DNA from: Mesodorylaimus sp. YZB2_4
Taxonomy: Eukaryota > Nematoda > Enoplea > Dorylaimida > Dorylaimidae
DNA length: 64,000 nucleotides
NCBI GenBank assembly: GCA_030248295.1
Contig: JASANH010000499.1
Coordinates: 248,001 to 312,000, forward strand
Direction of reading: 5' to 3'
Shown here: positions 1 through 11,416 of the stretch, in pieces
Layout of the letters: every line of letters begins with the position of its first letter
Numbering within the stretch: the stretch's first letter is position 1
Program-made: the position numbers and the translations under genes
Notes under the pieces: generated by a model
Seen by the model: only the letters and a program-made list of their open reading frames with translations
Databases searched by the model: none
Told to the model about the DNA's origin: nothing

Positions 1-745
1 TTAAAAATATGGGGAAAAGTTGTGGGAAAAGTTTGTGGAGGCTTTTACAAAATAGAAATCCGCTCCATAAATCAAAAAACAATTTGTCTTCGAAGGAGAT
101 GGCATCTTGTGGAGCTCGAGAAAGCATACGACGAAACATTTCACAAAACTGCGTTTGGAAGGGGGAGGGGGTATGGCTAAAGTGGTTGACCATTTTTGAG
201 GGGGGTTCGCGAGAAGTGGTCGGCATGCGGTCGGGGGGGAGGGGGTCAAAAAATCGAGATTCTGTGCGGTCGACCTTTATGGATGGCCCCCATGGATTCA
301 TCTGCTGGAAAATTCAAATTATCGATTATTGATCAGGAGGATTTTTTATCGATTTGTGATTTTTTAACGAGTAGCAATAAATCAAGCTTTTTTCTTTTCT
401 GTAGCGCAAAAGTCATAAGCCCTATCGAATTGTGTCACTGAAAGAGAGCAAGAGAAATAATAGCCTTCTCGAGAATGGGTTATTCTAAAAATTATTTAGA
501 AATTAGCCCCATGCGCACGGCTGTTAACTTAATTATGAAACGTACTGTAGATCTAAAATTTAATTGACGCATCTCATGCATTCACATATCTGAAGCAAAA
601 ACACAGTGCCTGATAACCAACTTGTTATAATAAAATAAGCACCAGCATTGTACTGCTTCTCACGCTAAAAACCAAAAACACCAAGAAAAGGCTCTGTAGT
701 GTAAGAACTACCAAAAGAACACTATTCATGTTTGCACTGTTGCAA
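1..745. other. No gene seen; 3' flank of the SLC19 gene
   Basis: I see no exon, transposon or RNA gene here. There are short G-rich runs near 160-245. The stretch lies just downstream of the stop codon of the minus-strand transporter, so part of it may be 3' UTR. Confidence 0.5.
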
Positions 746-3700
746 CTAACACGATACTTTGGCGGGTTCAATTTCTTCACTGAATGGCCTGGCGGAAGTT
801 TGAGCAGCGTGACTTTCGCGAAAATAAACCACTAAAGTGTGAATTCCAATGCAGAGAAATGCGATTGATATGAGACCATGGTAGACTCCATAGACGATGA
901 ACTGAAATGCACAAAGTGCTGACTTTAGTGGTCTGTTGCTGCACATAATACCATGAAAAGCCTGTCCAATGTTTTCACGATCGACATATTTGCCCGTACA
1001 CTGACCAGTGTCCTGATGCTCGTAGACTAGAGCGTTGTCTGTATAAGACTCTGTTCTCCTTCTTAGATGAGTTGAAGTTGCATATATCTACGGCATAAAG
1101 AATATAACTGGACCATGGTCCTGCTGCCGTGAGTACAGCGTAGTGGTCTGCAGGAGTGCCACAACGCTACTTGAACTGCGTGATGCATTCGAGCAATCTT
1201 CACCATAGCACAGCACTGACAGATTAGTGTCCAGCCAGGGCACGAGACATGACGGTTCCACCACTGAAGTCACACTCATGAATGGACACAGCCAGTAGAA
1301 AAAGGGTTAGCTCTGGCCCAAACAGCTTAAAGTTTGTAGAGGGTCCTCTCATTGAACAGTATGGTGTCTGCTATGCAATATCCATAAAATTTATTCGCAG
1401 TTTGTAATCAGCCAAACGATAAGAACACTCAGATTTGACACAAACGCTACAAGAATCTCAAAGATTGATTAAACTTACGACTGGAAACACTAGTTTGAAA
1501 ATGCGAATATGACAAATTCACCAAATTTCCTTTCTGTTTTCCTGTTTTCCAATTTATTTAACAAATGACTAAGAAGACTAAGCTCGAACTCATGCACCAG
1601 AACTGAACATGCATACTTCCTGAGTCGTCACATTGTCTAGGCGCTATATGGACTATTGAACCCATAAACATTCAGTTGCTTGGTCTAATCTGCATGTTGT
1701 GAGCATTTTATACCAAACAAGCAGGCTGCGGGTAAGCAAAATTTTTCAGCACTTGGTTTCTCAGTAATTCTCAATAAGCCGCGAGAAATACCGCGCTTTT
1801 GGTCCAATTCTTATGATATTTCTCAAGATGATCAAAAACTAACATCATCTTAAATTTTTAGATGAAACTCTTAAACTTTAAATTGGAAAACTCTAACAAA
1901 GCCTGGCGGAAAAAAGTGCTCTTTGCAACAGACTATTGGGGAAATCCTGTCGAAACAGACGAAAGATGACACCCTACCTGGTGTCTGATGTCCAGAGCGA
2001 AGCCGCGCTCATCAGCAACTGATATTGTTAAAATCGTTTGCAACACCAATGCCACAAAGGTATTGAATCCAAATACTAAACCAAAGCTTTCTGTCGACAA
2101 GTTCTTGGCAATGTTGTACCTGAAAAATTGTGATTGTGATTCTTCGCGACCTATCTGAATGTGCTACGTATTTACATTGCGATTGTGAACATTGTTTCAT
2201 ATAGCACCCGGAAAATGATATATAAAATGTAGATGACAACCAAGTTGTAGATTTGGCTAATAATAATGAGTAGTGCGCAGTCGATAATCGAGATGACAGC
2301 CAGAGCACATTCGCCCCATATTTCCCAGTGAGTGGTCAGAAATTGTAGGCACACAACAATGACAGCGGCTGAAAATGCAAAAAACGATTAAAGCAAGTTT
2401 TGAAAATCAAATCGAAAGATTGTCAGGATTCACAAACAGAAAATGTGAAAAGAGGATAGCAGCCTATCGTTCATCAAGCACGGAAGCTGAAACTGAATCA
2501 GGGCACTCTCAGGGGGTCTGGGCAGAGGAGGCTGTCCATCCCAAATGGTTCCTATTTTGCTACAGTGGCCCTTCAAGTTTTTAAACCAGTGGCATGTAGG
2601 GCCTTACTCACAATCAGTTTTTCAAATTACTGGGTAGAAATCTGGTGCCCATATGTTGAAGCCGCGATGTCCTGTTGGCAGGATAACGCGGTACGGGTAC
2701 CGTTAGAAGGGCATACATACTGTAAGCAGCTGCGCTTAGGTAGGAGCAGCATCCGACCATAAGATGCTTAGGTGGGCATCGGTCGATGCCGGGTATCGAA
2801 GTCGCTTGAAAGTAGCCACTCTGAGTGGCCAGCAAATATAGAGCCAAAAAACATCTACATGTGCGGATAATTTTTAATACAGTATTAATCATTGCATTCA
2901 AAATCAGGCGAGCAAAAAAGCGAAGAGCACGCAGCAATTAGCGAAAAGAGTTCCTTGCTTCCTCTCCATCAGTTCACTCATCCGCCAAATTTTCTCAGCT
3001 CCCTTCCGAAACATCTGCGCCATTTGGTCCTGACCATTTTTTATCAGGATGTGAATCAGGTTTGGGAGGGGTATCGTTTAGGATCAGGATTTCGAACGGG
3101 CGCTAGCTCCTGCGACGATGCAAGAACGAGTGGATTATCATTGGCAGGTGACATTTTCGCGCTTTTGTAGAACAAGCAGCTAAATACGTCTTTGCACCAC
3201 TAAATTAAATTTAAGCCACGAATGAGCGATAAAATTTAAAATTTGCGCATCTGCAAATTACCTACCTGTAACCAAGCCTGGCAGGCCTGGAGGGAGGTAG
3301 CCGACCAAGGTCAGCGGGGCAAAAGCAAGCAAGTAACTGGAGCAAGTAAATCTTGCGACTACACCTACGGCTGAAATATCAACCCGAGGGGTTGACGTCT
3401 CCCAGCGAGGGAGAATGTCTATCAATATCTCCGACTCGCCATGGCCCACCAGGCACGAGAGTTACACTACCCCACATATACTGTAGGAGTTAAAGAGCAT
3501 TCTTACCCAGAAACGTGTTGATCGCTTCCACAATTCCATTCCAGACGTCGCCCTCCGATGTCTGTACCGTGTCCCACAACGTCTGTATATAATTGGTCAC
3601 TTGTAACATGCCGCACGTGGCCAATGCACACCACAGGGACCATTTCCACATGAACGTAGTGGAGTGAATCTTCTTGAATGTTATCCATAAATTATTTATA

Positions 3701-4452
3701 TAAAACTGCACAAATTGACAATAAGTTTTGACTTGATGCTTCTTTTCCCCCTGCTCTACCGATTCCAATTTCTGATCCGTCATCTCTGTCTTTTTATCTC
3801 TCTGACTTCCACCCTTTAACAGTTCCATTTCCTCCGAACCCAACGCCCGAGTAGGCTCCTTATCCGTGTCCCTAATCCGATCCATGCTTCGTTTCCATGA
3901 TATGCAGGGCAAGCAAAGGGCGATTACCAAAATGAGTATCGATCCAGCCATGGCGATATAATTTAGATCCATGTAAGCTAAGACTTTTGTAGAAATCAAC
4001 GTTTGTCCAAATGTATATGAACAAAATCGACCACATTCCACAACGCATCGCACATAACTCGTTGCTTTCTTATAATGCTCCGAATCGATGGCCGCATACG
4101 CATACGCATAATAGGCGATTTCTGTAGCTGTCGCTAATCCATAAACGAATTGCATAGCTTGCATGTGACCTATTGTGTTTCCATAAATTAACAAAATCCA
4201 TGTGCAACCGTACATCAAAGCTCCGAGAATCAAAATGATATTGTAGCGAAGAAGATCAGTTAGAAGGAAAACGGGAACCAATGCTGCCAAATAGGAATAC
4301 GTCCATACTGGATATACTTGACTGTATAATTGCACATCGGTAAAATTTTTTAAAGCGGAACGAAGATAAGGTGTCAGAAAAGGTTCTAAAGGACGAAATT
4401 CTTTGAAAAATCCGTAAATACATAAAATAGTTACGATTAGCTTCCAATTCAT
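746..4452 (-). CDS. SLC19-family vitamin (thiamine/folate) transporter, complete, 4 exons
   Basis: Plasma-membrane carrier of the reduced-folate/thiamine transporter family, predicted at 478 aa (human SLC19A2/A3 are close to 500). Exons on the minus strand are 4452-3507, 2368-2176, 2119-1978 and 901-746. All junctions are GT/AG and the phases join without a break. Family signatures are visible: FFKEFRPLEPFLTPYL after the first membrane segment, PVWTYSYL, AYYAYAYAAI, VRCVVECGRF, WEIWGECALAVIS, SFGLVFGFNTFVALVLQTI and a last-exon FIVYGVYHG, all colinear with the human proteins. The hydrophilic loop near residues 210-260 matches the variable central loop of the family. The start is the ATG at 4452. 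The upstream in-frame extension to 4515 begins with TTG and contains a possible acceptor (ATTTCCTAG), which suggests cis or trans splicing just before the ATG. Whether thiamine or folate is carried cannot be read from the sequence. Confidence 0.93.
2369..3506. other. Intron 1 of the SLC19 gene (1.1 kb)
   Basis: A large intron with no coding exon that I can support. A GC-richer block at about 3270-3450 looks like a dispersed repeat fragment, but no diagnostic motif was found. Intron 3 (902-1977) is similarly empty. By contrast intron 2 (2120-2175) is only 56 nt. Confidence 0.5.
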
Positions 4453-5201
4453 TTCAATTGTTCTCACTGTCTTGGAACTAGGAAATATATATTTACTGAT
4501 AATTAAACTTTGCAAAGCAAGCTTGATATCTATAGATAGTAAACTCGTATCCGTTCCTACCCTGTAAATCTGGAATTCAGGCGGAGCCGCACAGAGTCCC
4601 GCTGCGAAATCGTCTGGGCTGATCTGAATTCATGCCTCAACTCATCGCAAGCCAGAGCTGCTGAGGGAAATTTAGCGCTTTCTGCAGACAAAACGCGTAG
4701 TGAACTAAGGACTCTGCTTCGTCTGGGACTGCTTAAAGATTTTTGACCAACTACGTTTGTTCTTGCATAGGGACCATCAATATGACATCCACTAAAAATG
4801 TGTCTTTGCTCTACACCTATCCACTCCTCATTATATATCCTGCTAGGTGCAGATTAGTGTGGTGTAATGCGAGAGAGGAAACCAGAACCACCGATCTATG
4901 GGTGCTTTAATCCCAACACTAACACATACAGAGCAGGATGATGCCAGGATGATGGAGGATGCGACAGGCTCGTTTCCCAGAGGAAAAGTATGAGATGGAA
5001 TTAAAAAATCGCCAAATTATGCGACAGTTAGTTGTCCTGAGTTTTTTAGGTAGTCTGATGGACAGTGACTCACAGCAGGATCGAATATCGGATATCCAAT
5101 CAAACCCGATCCGAAAATTCACAGTCTTAGAATTTGGATCGGATCATCGGATCTGACCTATCCGACTCAAAATTCTAAGCCGATGGTGCTTTCAGTGTTA
5201 C
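4453..5201. other. Intergenic; GATC-rich repeat fragment at 5085-5165
   Basis: No gene is visible. The end of this stretch (5085-5165) is rich in GGATCGGATC/GATCCGATCC-type motifs. The same kind of motif recurs at 8155-8190, 19125-19200, 20705-20750 and 27480-27555, so it marks a dispersed repeat family. Confidence 0.4.
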
Positions 5202-5939
5202 CGCCGGTGTCATGACGCAATGTGTCCGCCATCGTAATGTGTCCGGGCGGACACATTATTACGATGTCGAAATGTGGCCGGGGTTATCAAAAAAGACATT
5301 GTTTCTCCTCCATGACGACACGTTTGCGTTTTGCAAGCTTTTTATTGGTTATGTCTATCTACCTAGTTATGCCACTACACTGTAGTTACTGTAGCTTGTC
5401 TCGGGTTTCCAAATTCATCTCTGTGTTTGATAAAGATCACACTTATAAATAATCAGCAATCAGGTCAGAACTAATTGATATACGAGTATATGCTACTGAA
5501 TAACTCATTAGTATCAGTACTAGTTCACATTTTGCTGTAGCATATACTGCGCTCTACCACACTATACAAAAAAGAAAAAACTTATTCCAGCGTTCTGGTG
5601 TTACAGCATTCTTGTTTTTAAAATGCCTAACAAGCCTTTTGAATGAAGAGCTCGTCAAACGGGGCGATGTATCACAGATTGTCAGTACAGATATTCCGTT
5701 AGTAAATAAATTCATTAATAAGTACTCATTCCAGGTTCAGTGCAATTTGGCTATGCATTTGCTCTTTTATAATTCGACCTTCTCTGTGAGGCTTTTGGCG
5801 TGTCCTCCGTTTGGTTACCCTAATTTAGCAAGCGGTCACATTTCGATTACCCCAGACTTATTGCGACAGGGGCTGAACCCGTCGTAATGCGTCCGCCGGA
5901 CACATTACGATCCAGATACTTTTTGACGCGACACCGGCG
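5202..5939. mobile_element. 738-bp non-autonomous inverted-repeat element
   Basis: The ends are perfect inverted copies of CGCCGGTGTC (5202-5211 and 5930-5939). Just inside each end lies a near-palindrome built on TAATGTGTCCG (5233-5263 and 5883-5909), so each terminus is itself a small hairpin. The interior has no recognisable transposase; its short open frames show no homology that I can see. I could not identify a convincing target-site duplication. The structure fits a non-autonomous DNA transposon of unknown superfamily. Confidence 0.6.
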
Positions 5940-5984
5940 AACAACTAACTATTGCGCCATTTTTGTCCAACTACTCAAGTGTAA

Positions 5985-6530
5985 GGAATAAGAAGAGATC
6001 AATATTCTGCATTGATGCTTAGTTTTTTCTGCTCATAATAGAGTCACATGTCAACTTCTTCATTTTTTTTTGAGACCAGAGAAAACATGAATGACTGACA
6101 AGGGAACACCAGCAACCGTTTCGACTAAGACTTTGCAAAATCAGAAATTGTAATTTGCTTCTTGAAACTAAAGAAAGCTCTTTTTAAAACAAAAGAGGCG
6201 TCTGAGCAAGTGACCAGCGATGGCGGTGGCTTGAAGTCCTGAGAATTTTCGAATTCTTGCATGATAAGCAGCCCAAGCGGTGAGAAAAACACGCAGGGCT
6301 CTTTCCAAACTCGGTTTTCCGGCTTTTCTCAAAATATTCCGAAACATCCAGAAGAATTTTCAAAGTTCCCAGCAAAACTTAGGCGCTGGCCATCGCGGAT
6401 CAGTTGGCGAGACGCCTCTGCTAATTTGCAGAGAACTTTTGCACCTACAGTACAGAAACATGAATTACAATTTTTGGGTATGAATATGAGCTGTCCGACG
6501 ACAGAAATATTGGAGTAGGAATATTGGGCG
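5985..6530 (+). mobile_element. Foldback (long inverted-repeat) element, copy 1
   Basis: Left arm about 6099-6225 and right arm about 6385-6485 are imperfect inverted repeats around a core carrying CAAACTCGGTTTTCCGG-like sequence. The same arms and core recur at 7280-7935 and 42360-42720, and the right arm alone at about 20375-20510. A shared outer flank (AGATCAATATTCTGC) is present in copies 1 and 2. Non-coding; probably a MITE-like or foldback family. Confidence 0.6.
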
Positions 6531-6736
6531 ACACGAAGTTTTGGCTGGAGTCATTTATTAGAAGCATTAATCTACTTTGCTATGCTTTTTCAGCTTGAAA
6601 AGTGGATCCATGATTCAGTTGAGGTGAAGCTGCTGCTGCAATCAACCAACTCTTTGCTTTTTACTTTAACAGCACCTGTTATGCTGCTCACCTCTCCAAT
6701 CTGAGGCAAGCAGGGATATCAGCTTGAATATGTCAC

Positions 6737-9490
6737 GTGTTTCAATCAGTAAGGAAATCAGTCAACTTTGGCGTTTCATGGCTCCCGGCGGAGACAATTT
6801 TGACTGTTCATATTCTAAAAAATATCTCAGTTTATATTGTGCCAGCATTAGTCGTATTTTTCAATCGAATTATTGATTCCGGGAAACTTCCATCCAACTG
6901 GAAAAATGGGAAAATAGTTCCTGCTCCAAAATCTGGTTCGAAAAAACCAAGTCTCATATTATCGCCCGATACATTGCTGCCAATTTTATCCTAGGTGTTT
7001 GAGAAAAGTGTGGATTCTGCTCTCCGTCGCCTAATCACATTATCACCTATTCAGCATGGGTTCATGCAGCGTCGGGGCACCACTTCTGCTCCGTTTTTGA
7101 CTACCCTGTTCATTTACAATTTAAACTTATCCAAGAGTGATCTTGCTGGTATTTTCCTTGATTTTAAGAAGGCCTTTGATAGTGCCCCACTTCACGGCCG
7201 GAGCATTCTATGCTTTGTGCGATAATCGTGGGTGGACGACGAACCCACCGCGCAATTTTTTCCAATCACTTTATAGTGCAATGAATGAGATAAGATCAAT
7301 ATTCTGCCTTTTTCCAGCTCATAATTAGAGATGCAAATCATCTTCCCATCACTGTTATTTTAGATCAAAGAAAGCCTGGATGACTCACACACAAGGGAGC
7401 ATCGCCAGCCGTCAAGTCGAACTTCACACAGCCAAAAATTGTAATTTTGTTGATTATTCCCAGGTGCAAAGAGTTTTCTGCAAAATATCAGAGACGTCTG
7501 GCCAACTGGTCAGCGATTGCCCAAAGTCCTGAAAATTTTTTACTCCCTATAATAAGGAGCCCCAAGCGTTAAGATCACGCTCGGTTCTTCCCAAACTCGC
7601 TCTTCGGGTTTTGGGCTTAGATGAGCTTACAAGACTCAGGTTTCGGTTTTTCTCTCGGAAAAAAACCCCCAAACATCTAAAGGAAGTTTGACAATTCATG
7701 GACGTTAGGGAGGCACTGGCCGCTGCTGACCAGTTGGCCAGATGCCCTCAATATTTTTCAGAGAGCTTTCTTTTACACCTAGAAGCTAGTTGCGATTTTT
7801 GGTTTTGTCAAGTTCGACGCAAGGGTTAGCAAGATTGCCTTTCCAGGTTTTTGCAAATGTTTGGAGTTGGACGACAGAAATATTAGAGATGGGTGGGAAC
7901 AAAGTGGAAATATCCGTTTTTTTTTAAATTTAAGTTGTGATTGCACTCATATATAAGCAGCATGGATCTTCTTTACATTATCAGCTTGTGGAGTGCAGTA
8001 GATGCATGATGAGCAATGTGGCAAAGCCTTGCGATGGAAGCTGCTTATGCCATGGCACCGTGATAATAAGTACTCTACTGTGTGTTTATCAAGGGAGCAA
8101 CCTCTCGAAGAGAGCTGATGCGTTGAGTGTTGAAAAATTTCAGGTACTTTTTTCACATGATCCGATCCGATCCGATCCCAACCGGTCGTGAGCCCAACTC
8201 AGCTCTCCTGGAACTTGGAAACGAATCACTGAGTTCCAGGAAAGTTGTTGCACATTTTAAACTCATATTTATCAAATCGATCACGGTTTGTGATTGTTCG
8301 CAATTGTTCATCCCTGAGCACCCGAGTCGTATCTGTAGTTCATCAGGGTTCTATTTTGGGTCCAGTTTTGTTCAATAGCTTTGTCGGCCCATGACTTCAA
8401 TTATTCTGCCATCGATTTCCTCAAATGCGTTTGCAGGCTCCTGCCAATGAATTAGCTTTATTTTTTCTTGGTTGAAATTTGGGCAAAGTGTTGAAGCAGC
8501 ATTAATATTTTTCTGATTAACAAAAGTGTTATGTCATGTCATACTGTATCCATAGCCAAAAACTATACAGCGCATTCAAGTGCTAAAGAACACATTTGTA
8601 TTTGACAATCATTCTGTACTGACGCAAGAGTCGGACCCTCCTCTGTAAGTGCGCACCCAGCGTGAAAGGGTGACGCCTTCTATGGGTTTCCGATAAATTC
8701 GTCTAAAACTCAATCGATCATATTTCGATATTGTTAAAAGCCGATTTTATACCTGCCTGTAATTTATTTTTGCGGTCACCGACTTCACTTTACTGAGCAA
8801 TTTCAATATATTGACATCACTTTTTTATCTGATATGAAATTTCAGAACACACAGCAACCATTCGTCATTGCACCCGCTGCATTAAAGGAGCTTTACGAAA
8901 AAAACCTGGCAGATCTGTCCAGCCCGAAGTATTTAGCGCAGTCTGCAAGTCGTGCATTAGATCTGTTATCGATTATGGGTCAATGATCTGGGATCCAAGT
9001 CTGCAAGAGGACATTGAAAATCACTAAAGCTCAATCCTTTGCATGTCGACATTATCTCAACAATTGGAAGATCGGCTACTATTCCGCACTTTTACAGGCC
9101 ACATTGGTCTCCCTGGCAACCAGGCGAAAACGCATGAAGATTATACTGTTTAACAGATTCTTTTATGGAATTCATGTCTATCATGGTCGCCTTCGGGGAA
9201 TGGCCGAGTCAGGCAGGCGTTTTAGTGAGTGGGTAAGCGGCAGTCGCCGCATAATTTCGCTCGCCCTGAAGAACGAATCATTTAGGCAGTGTTTTGAATT
9301 TTCTGCCATTACTCTGTGGAGTAATAATATTCCAGACCTGGCTTGCAAAAAATTGGCTCAGGGATGTGCTGCCGCCTTCATATGTTGACCTATGTTCCAG
9401 CGATATGAACCAGTCTTGCTCCAAACGAGGCGACTATGTACATGTCAAAGCGAGGGGTTTTTCTAATGCTTTGTTGGATGCCTTGTTGTA
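6737..9490 (+). pseudogene. Decayed non-LTR retrotransposon (LINE) reverse transcriptase
   Basis: RT motifs appear in order but in shifting frames with stops: IDSGKLPSNWKNGKIVPAPK near 6870-6930, PIQHGFMQRRGTTSA and IFLDFKKAFDSAP near 7040-7190, VVHQGSILGPVLFNSF near 8335-8385 and SCIRSVIDYGSMIWDPSLQ near 8945-9010. These are followed by the C-terminal SFRQCFEFSAITLW-type segment near 9280-9320. The order matches a Jockey/CR1-like ORF2. The element is split by a foldback composite at about 7240-8195 and carries several frameshifts. The C-terminal part resembles the LINE at 23.4-24.4 kb, so both belong to related families. Confidence 0.75.
7240..8195 (+). mobile_element. Foldback composite inserted into the LINE
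   Basis: This block interrupts the RT between the palm motifs FDFKKAFD and QGSILGP. It contains inverted arms at about 7378-7530 and 7720-7850 (shared core CTGGCCAACTGGTCAGC and its complement). A downstream unit about 7940-8195 follows and ends in GATCCGATCCGATCC. The downstream unit is also present, inverted, at 19.1-19.7 kb and in part at 27.3-27.56 kb. It carries no coding capacity. Its position dates it as younger than the LINE it splits. Confidence 0.6.
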
Positions 9491-11416
9491 AATCGTGGGT
9501 GGGGCTCGGAACTTGTCGCCGAAACAGTTGTTTCCAAACTAGCATCCCCAAAACCACAGAACCATAGCTCTACAAACTAATGAGGTTGCAAGTGAAGATA
9601 TATACCCTGAACTACATAGGTACGAGGTCCGTATATCTACATAAAACCTCAAATTCACTATTTAAAAAACAGATTGATAGCAATCGTCCCGGCGATCCCC
9701 CCCCCCCCCACCAATTCTATCCTCGACCCCTACTCACGATCAGCCTGGTGGTGATATTCATTGTACAGGAAGACCCACTTGTACTCGCTCTTGCATAATT
9801 AATTCAATGATTTGCCGCTTTCTGGCGGCAGTACATAAAGTAAGCTCGAAGTTACTCTGTCGTCACTGTATTTTCTGCGTTCCCCAACCTATAAATGCTA
9901 ACTTTGTCAGCTCGATGCTTTTTTCAGAACTAAAGAATGATCGTTGATAATTGGCCGTCCACTGTAGCTGCATCACTCATGCAAAAAAAACTTTTCATGC
10001 GCTAGAGGCAACAACACATCTCTTCAGAAAGTGGTGCCTGTTGTATGTAAAGTATCCTCATGCATTACTTCTGCACCTCGAACTTAAACCCCCGTGATAA
10101 CTCTAGTAGTTGTATGACCCTTATCATGAGTCGGTATGATTTTCGGCTTGCACGCTGGAGGTACTAGGTTCGAATCCCAGTGGTCGCAATTCTTTACCGA
10201 GAAAAAATACGCGAATAAATACTGAAGCTGAAACATGCAGTTGGTGGTGGAATTTTCTGAATGCACGAGTCTCGGTAAAAGGGGTTCCTGACGGCGCATC
10301 TGCGACGCTCATACTTGCAGTAACCTCGGAGCGGGATGGACTGAACCTACTATCTTCTCCTTAGTCGCATCCGCTCGACTCCTGGGCCATACGAGATCTT
10401 GCATCCTCCCCTGGGCGGCATTGACGATGAGGACATTGCACTCTTCGAATCCTGGCATGCCCACTACAAGTGCGGCTGGCCGTTCCTAGAACCCAGCAGC
10501 AACACTGGATATGGCAGGGCCCGGGTAAGCCAAGAGGAAGACTGTATCCCCAGGCGTGAGGGCGGCCCGGCGGGTCGATGATGGAAGAGAGGCCCATCGT
10601 TTTGTTAGTTGCATGTTTTTCATGGCTGGCAGTGACCCTTCCTCCCCAGCCATGTGTGAATCCAGTGCTGTGATAGTTCAGTACTAGTGGCATCATCTAC
10701 GTCCAAAGCGAACAGTTGAAGGGCAGTTTGGTGGGAGTCGAAAGGTGGAGAGCATATACGACCAATCCGGACTTGGGCATGGTCTAACTGTCAAGCATTG
10801 CACACAGTACATACCACGCGACATGCCGTTCAATAAGCTCATTTGACGGATAGTCAATGCTGAAGAAGGTAGACTTTAGCGTATGATCTCGACCACACGA
10901 AGAACGGATGACATGTCAGCTTTTTTGTTCCTGTTCCTGTTTCCTGCAAAACTTTGAGACGGCAGCTGACCATGGACCTCTTGGTTTCTAAATAACAATC
11001 TCTCTGCTTCGCCAGAAATAGCAAAATGTTACAGATTTTAGACCACAAAAACTGTGCAACATTCTTTACCAACTGACAGAAGTTATCTCTAAAACAAATG
11101 TCAACTATTGACGTCGAGAAGGTTTTGAGGGAATAATGCATTCCCAGGAAAAAGGCCAATTAATCTGCACACGGCGCAAATGTACACACATCACAGCAGT
11201 TCACCACAAACATGTAGAACAAAAATTGTACTCAAAGTCCTCTCCATATCACCTCTCGTTCTCCTCACCGTACCTCACGCACCTCACGCACGAGTACTTG
11301 GTCATTTGGGCTAGTACAAAACATCTGAAACATTCACCAGGAAAAAGACCATACGTTAGTAGAACTAATCGTAAGGCGGTTAAAACCTAAGTAACGCCAT
11401 AAAACGGCCTAAAATT
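9491..11416. other. Intergenic, no gene seen
   Basis: Contains a 13-base C run (9697-9709), a tRNA-like B-box fragment (listed separately) and a GC-richer block at about 10290-10700 with no coding homology. The 3' end of the asparaginase gene lies at 11417. Confidence 0.45.
10110..10190 (+). repeat. Possible tRNA-derived (SINE-like) fragment
   Basis: A perfect pol III B box, GGTTCGAATCC, sits at 10167-10177, preceded by a weak A-box-like stretch. The flanks do not fold into a tRNA: the putative acceptor strand TGGTCGC has no 5' partner. It is therefore a relic, not a functional tRNA gene. Confidence 0.35.

Noticed and set aside
4453-4515. N-terminal extension of the SLC19 protein to 4515
   Set aside because: The extended frame begins at a TTG, not ATG, and contains an acceptor-like ATTTCCTAG; the ATG at 4452 fits the family better.
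10110-10190. Candidate tRNA gene
   Set aside because: Perfect B box, but neither acceptor nor T stem pairs and no convincing A box is present; kept only as a SINE-like relic.
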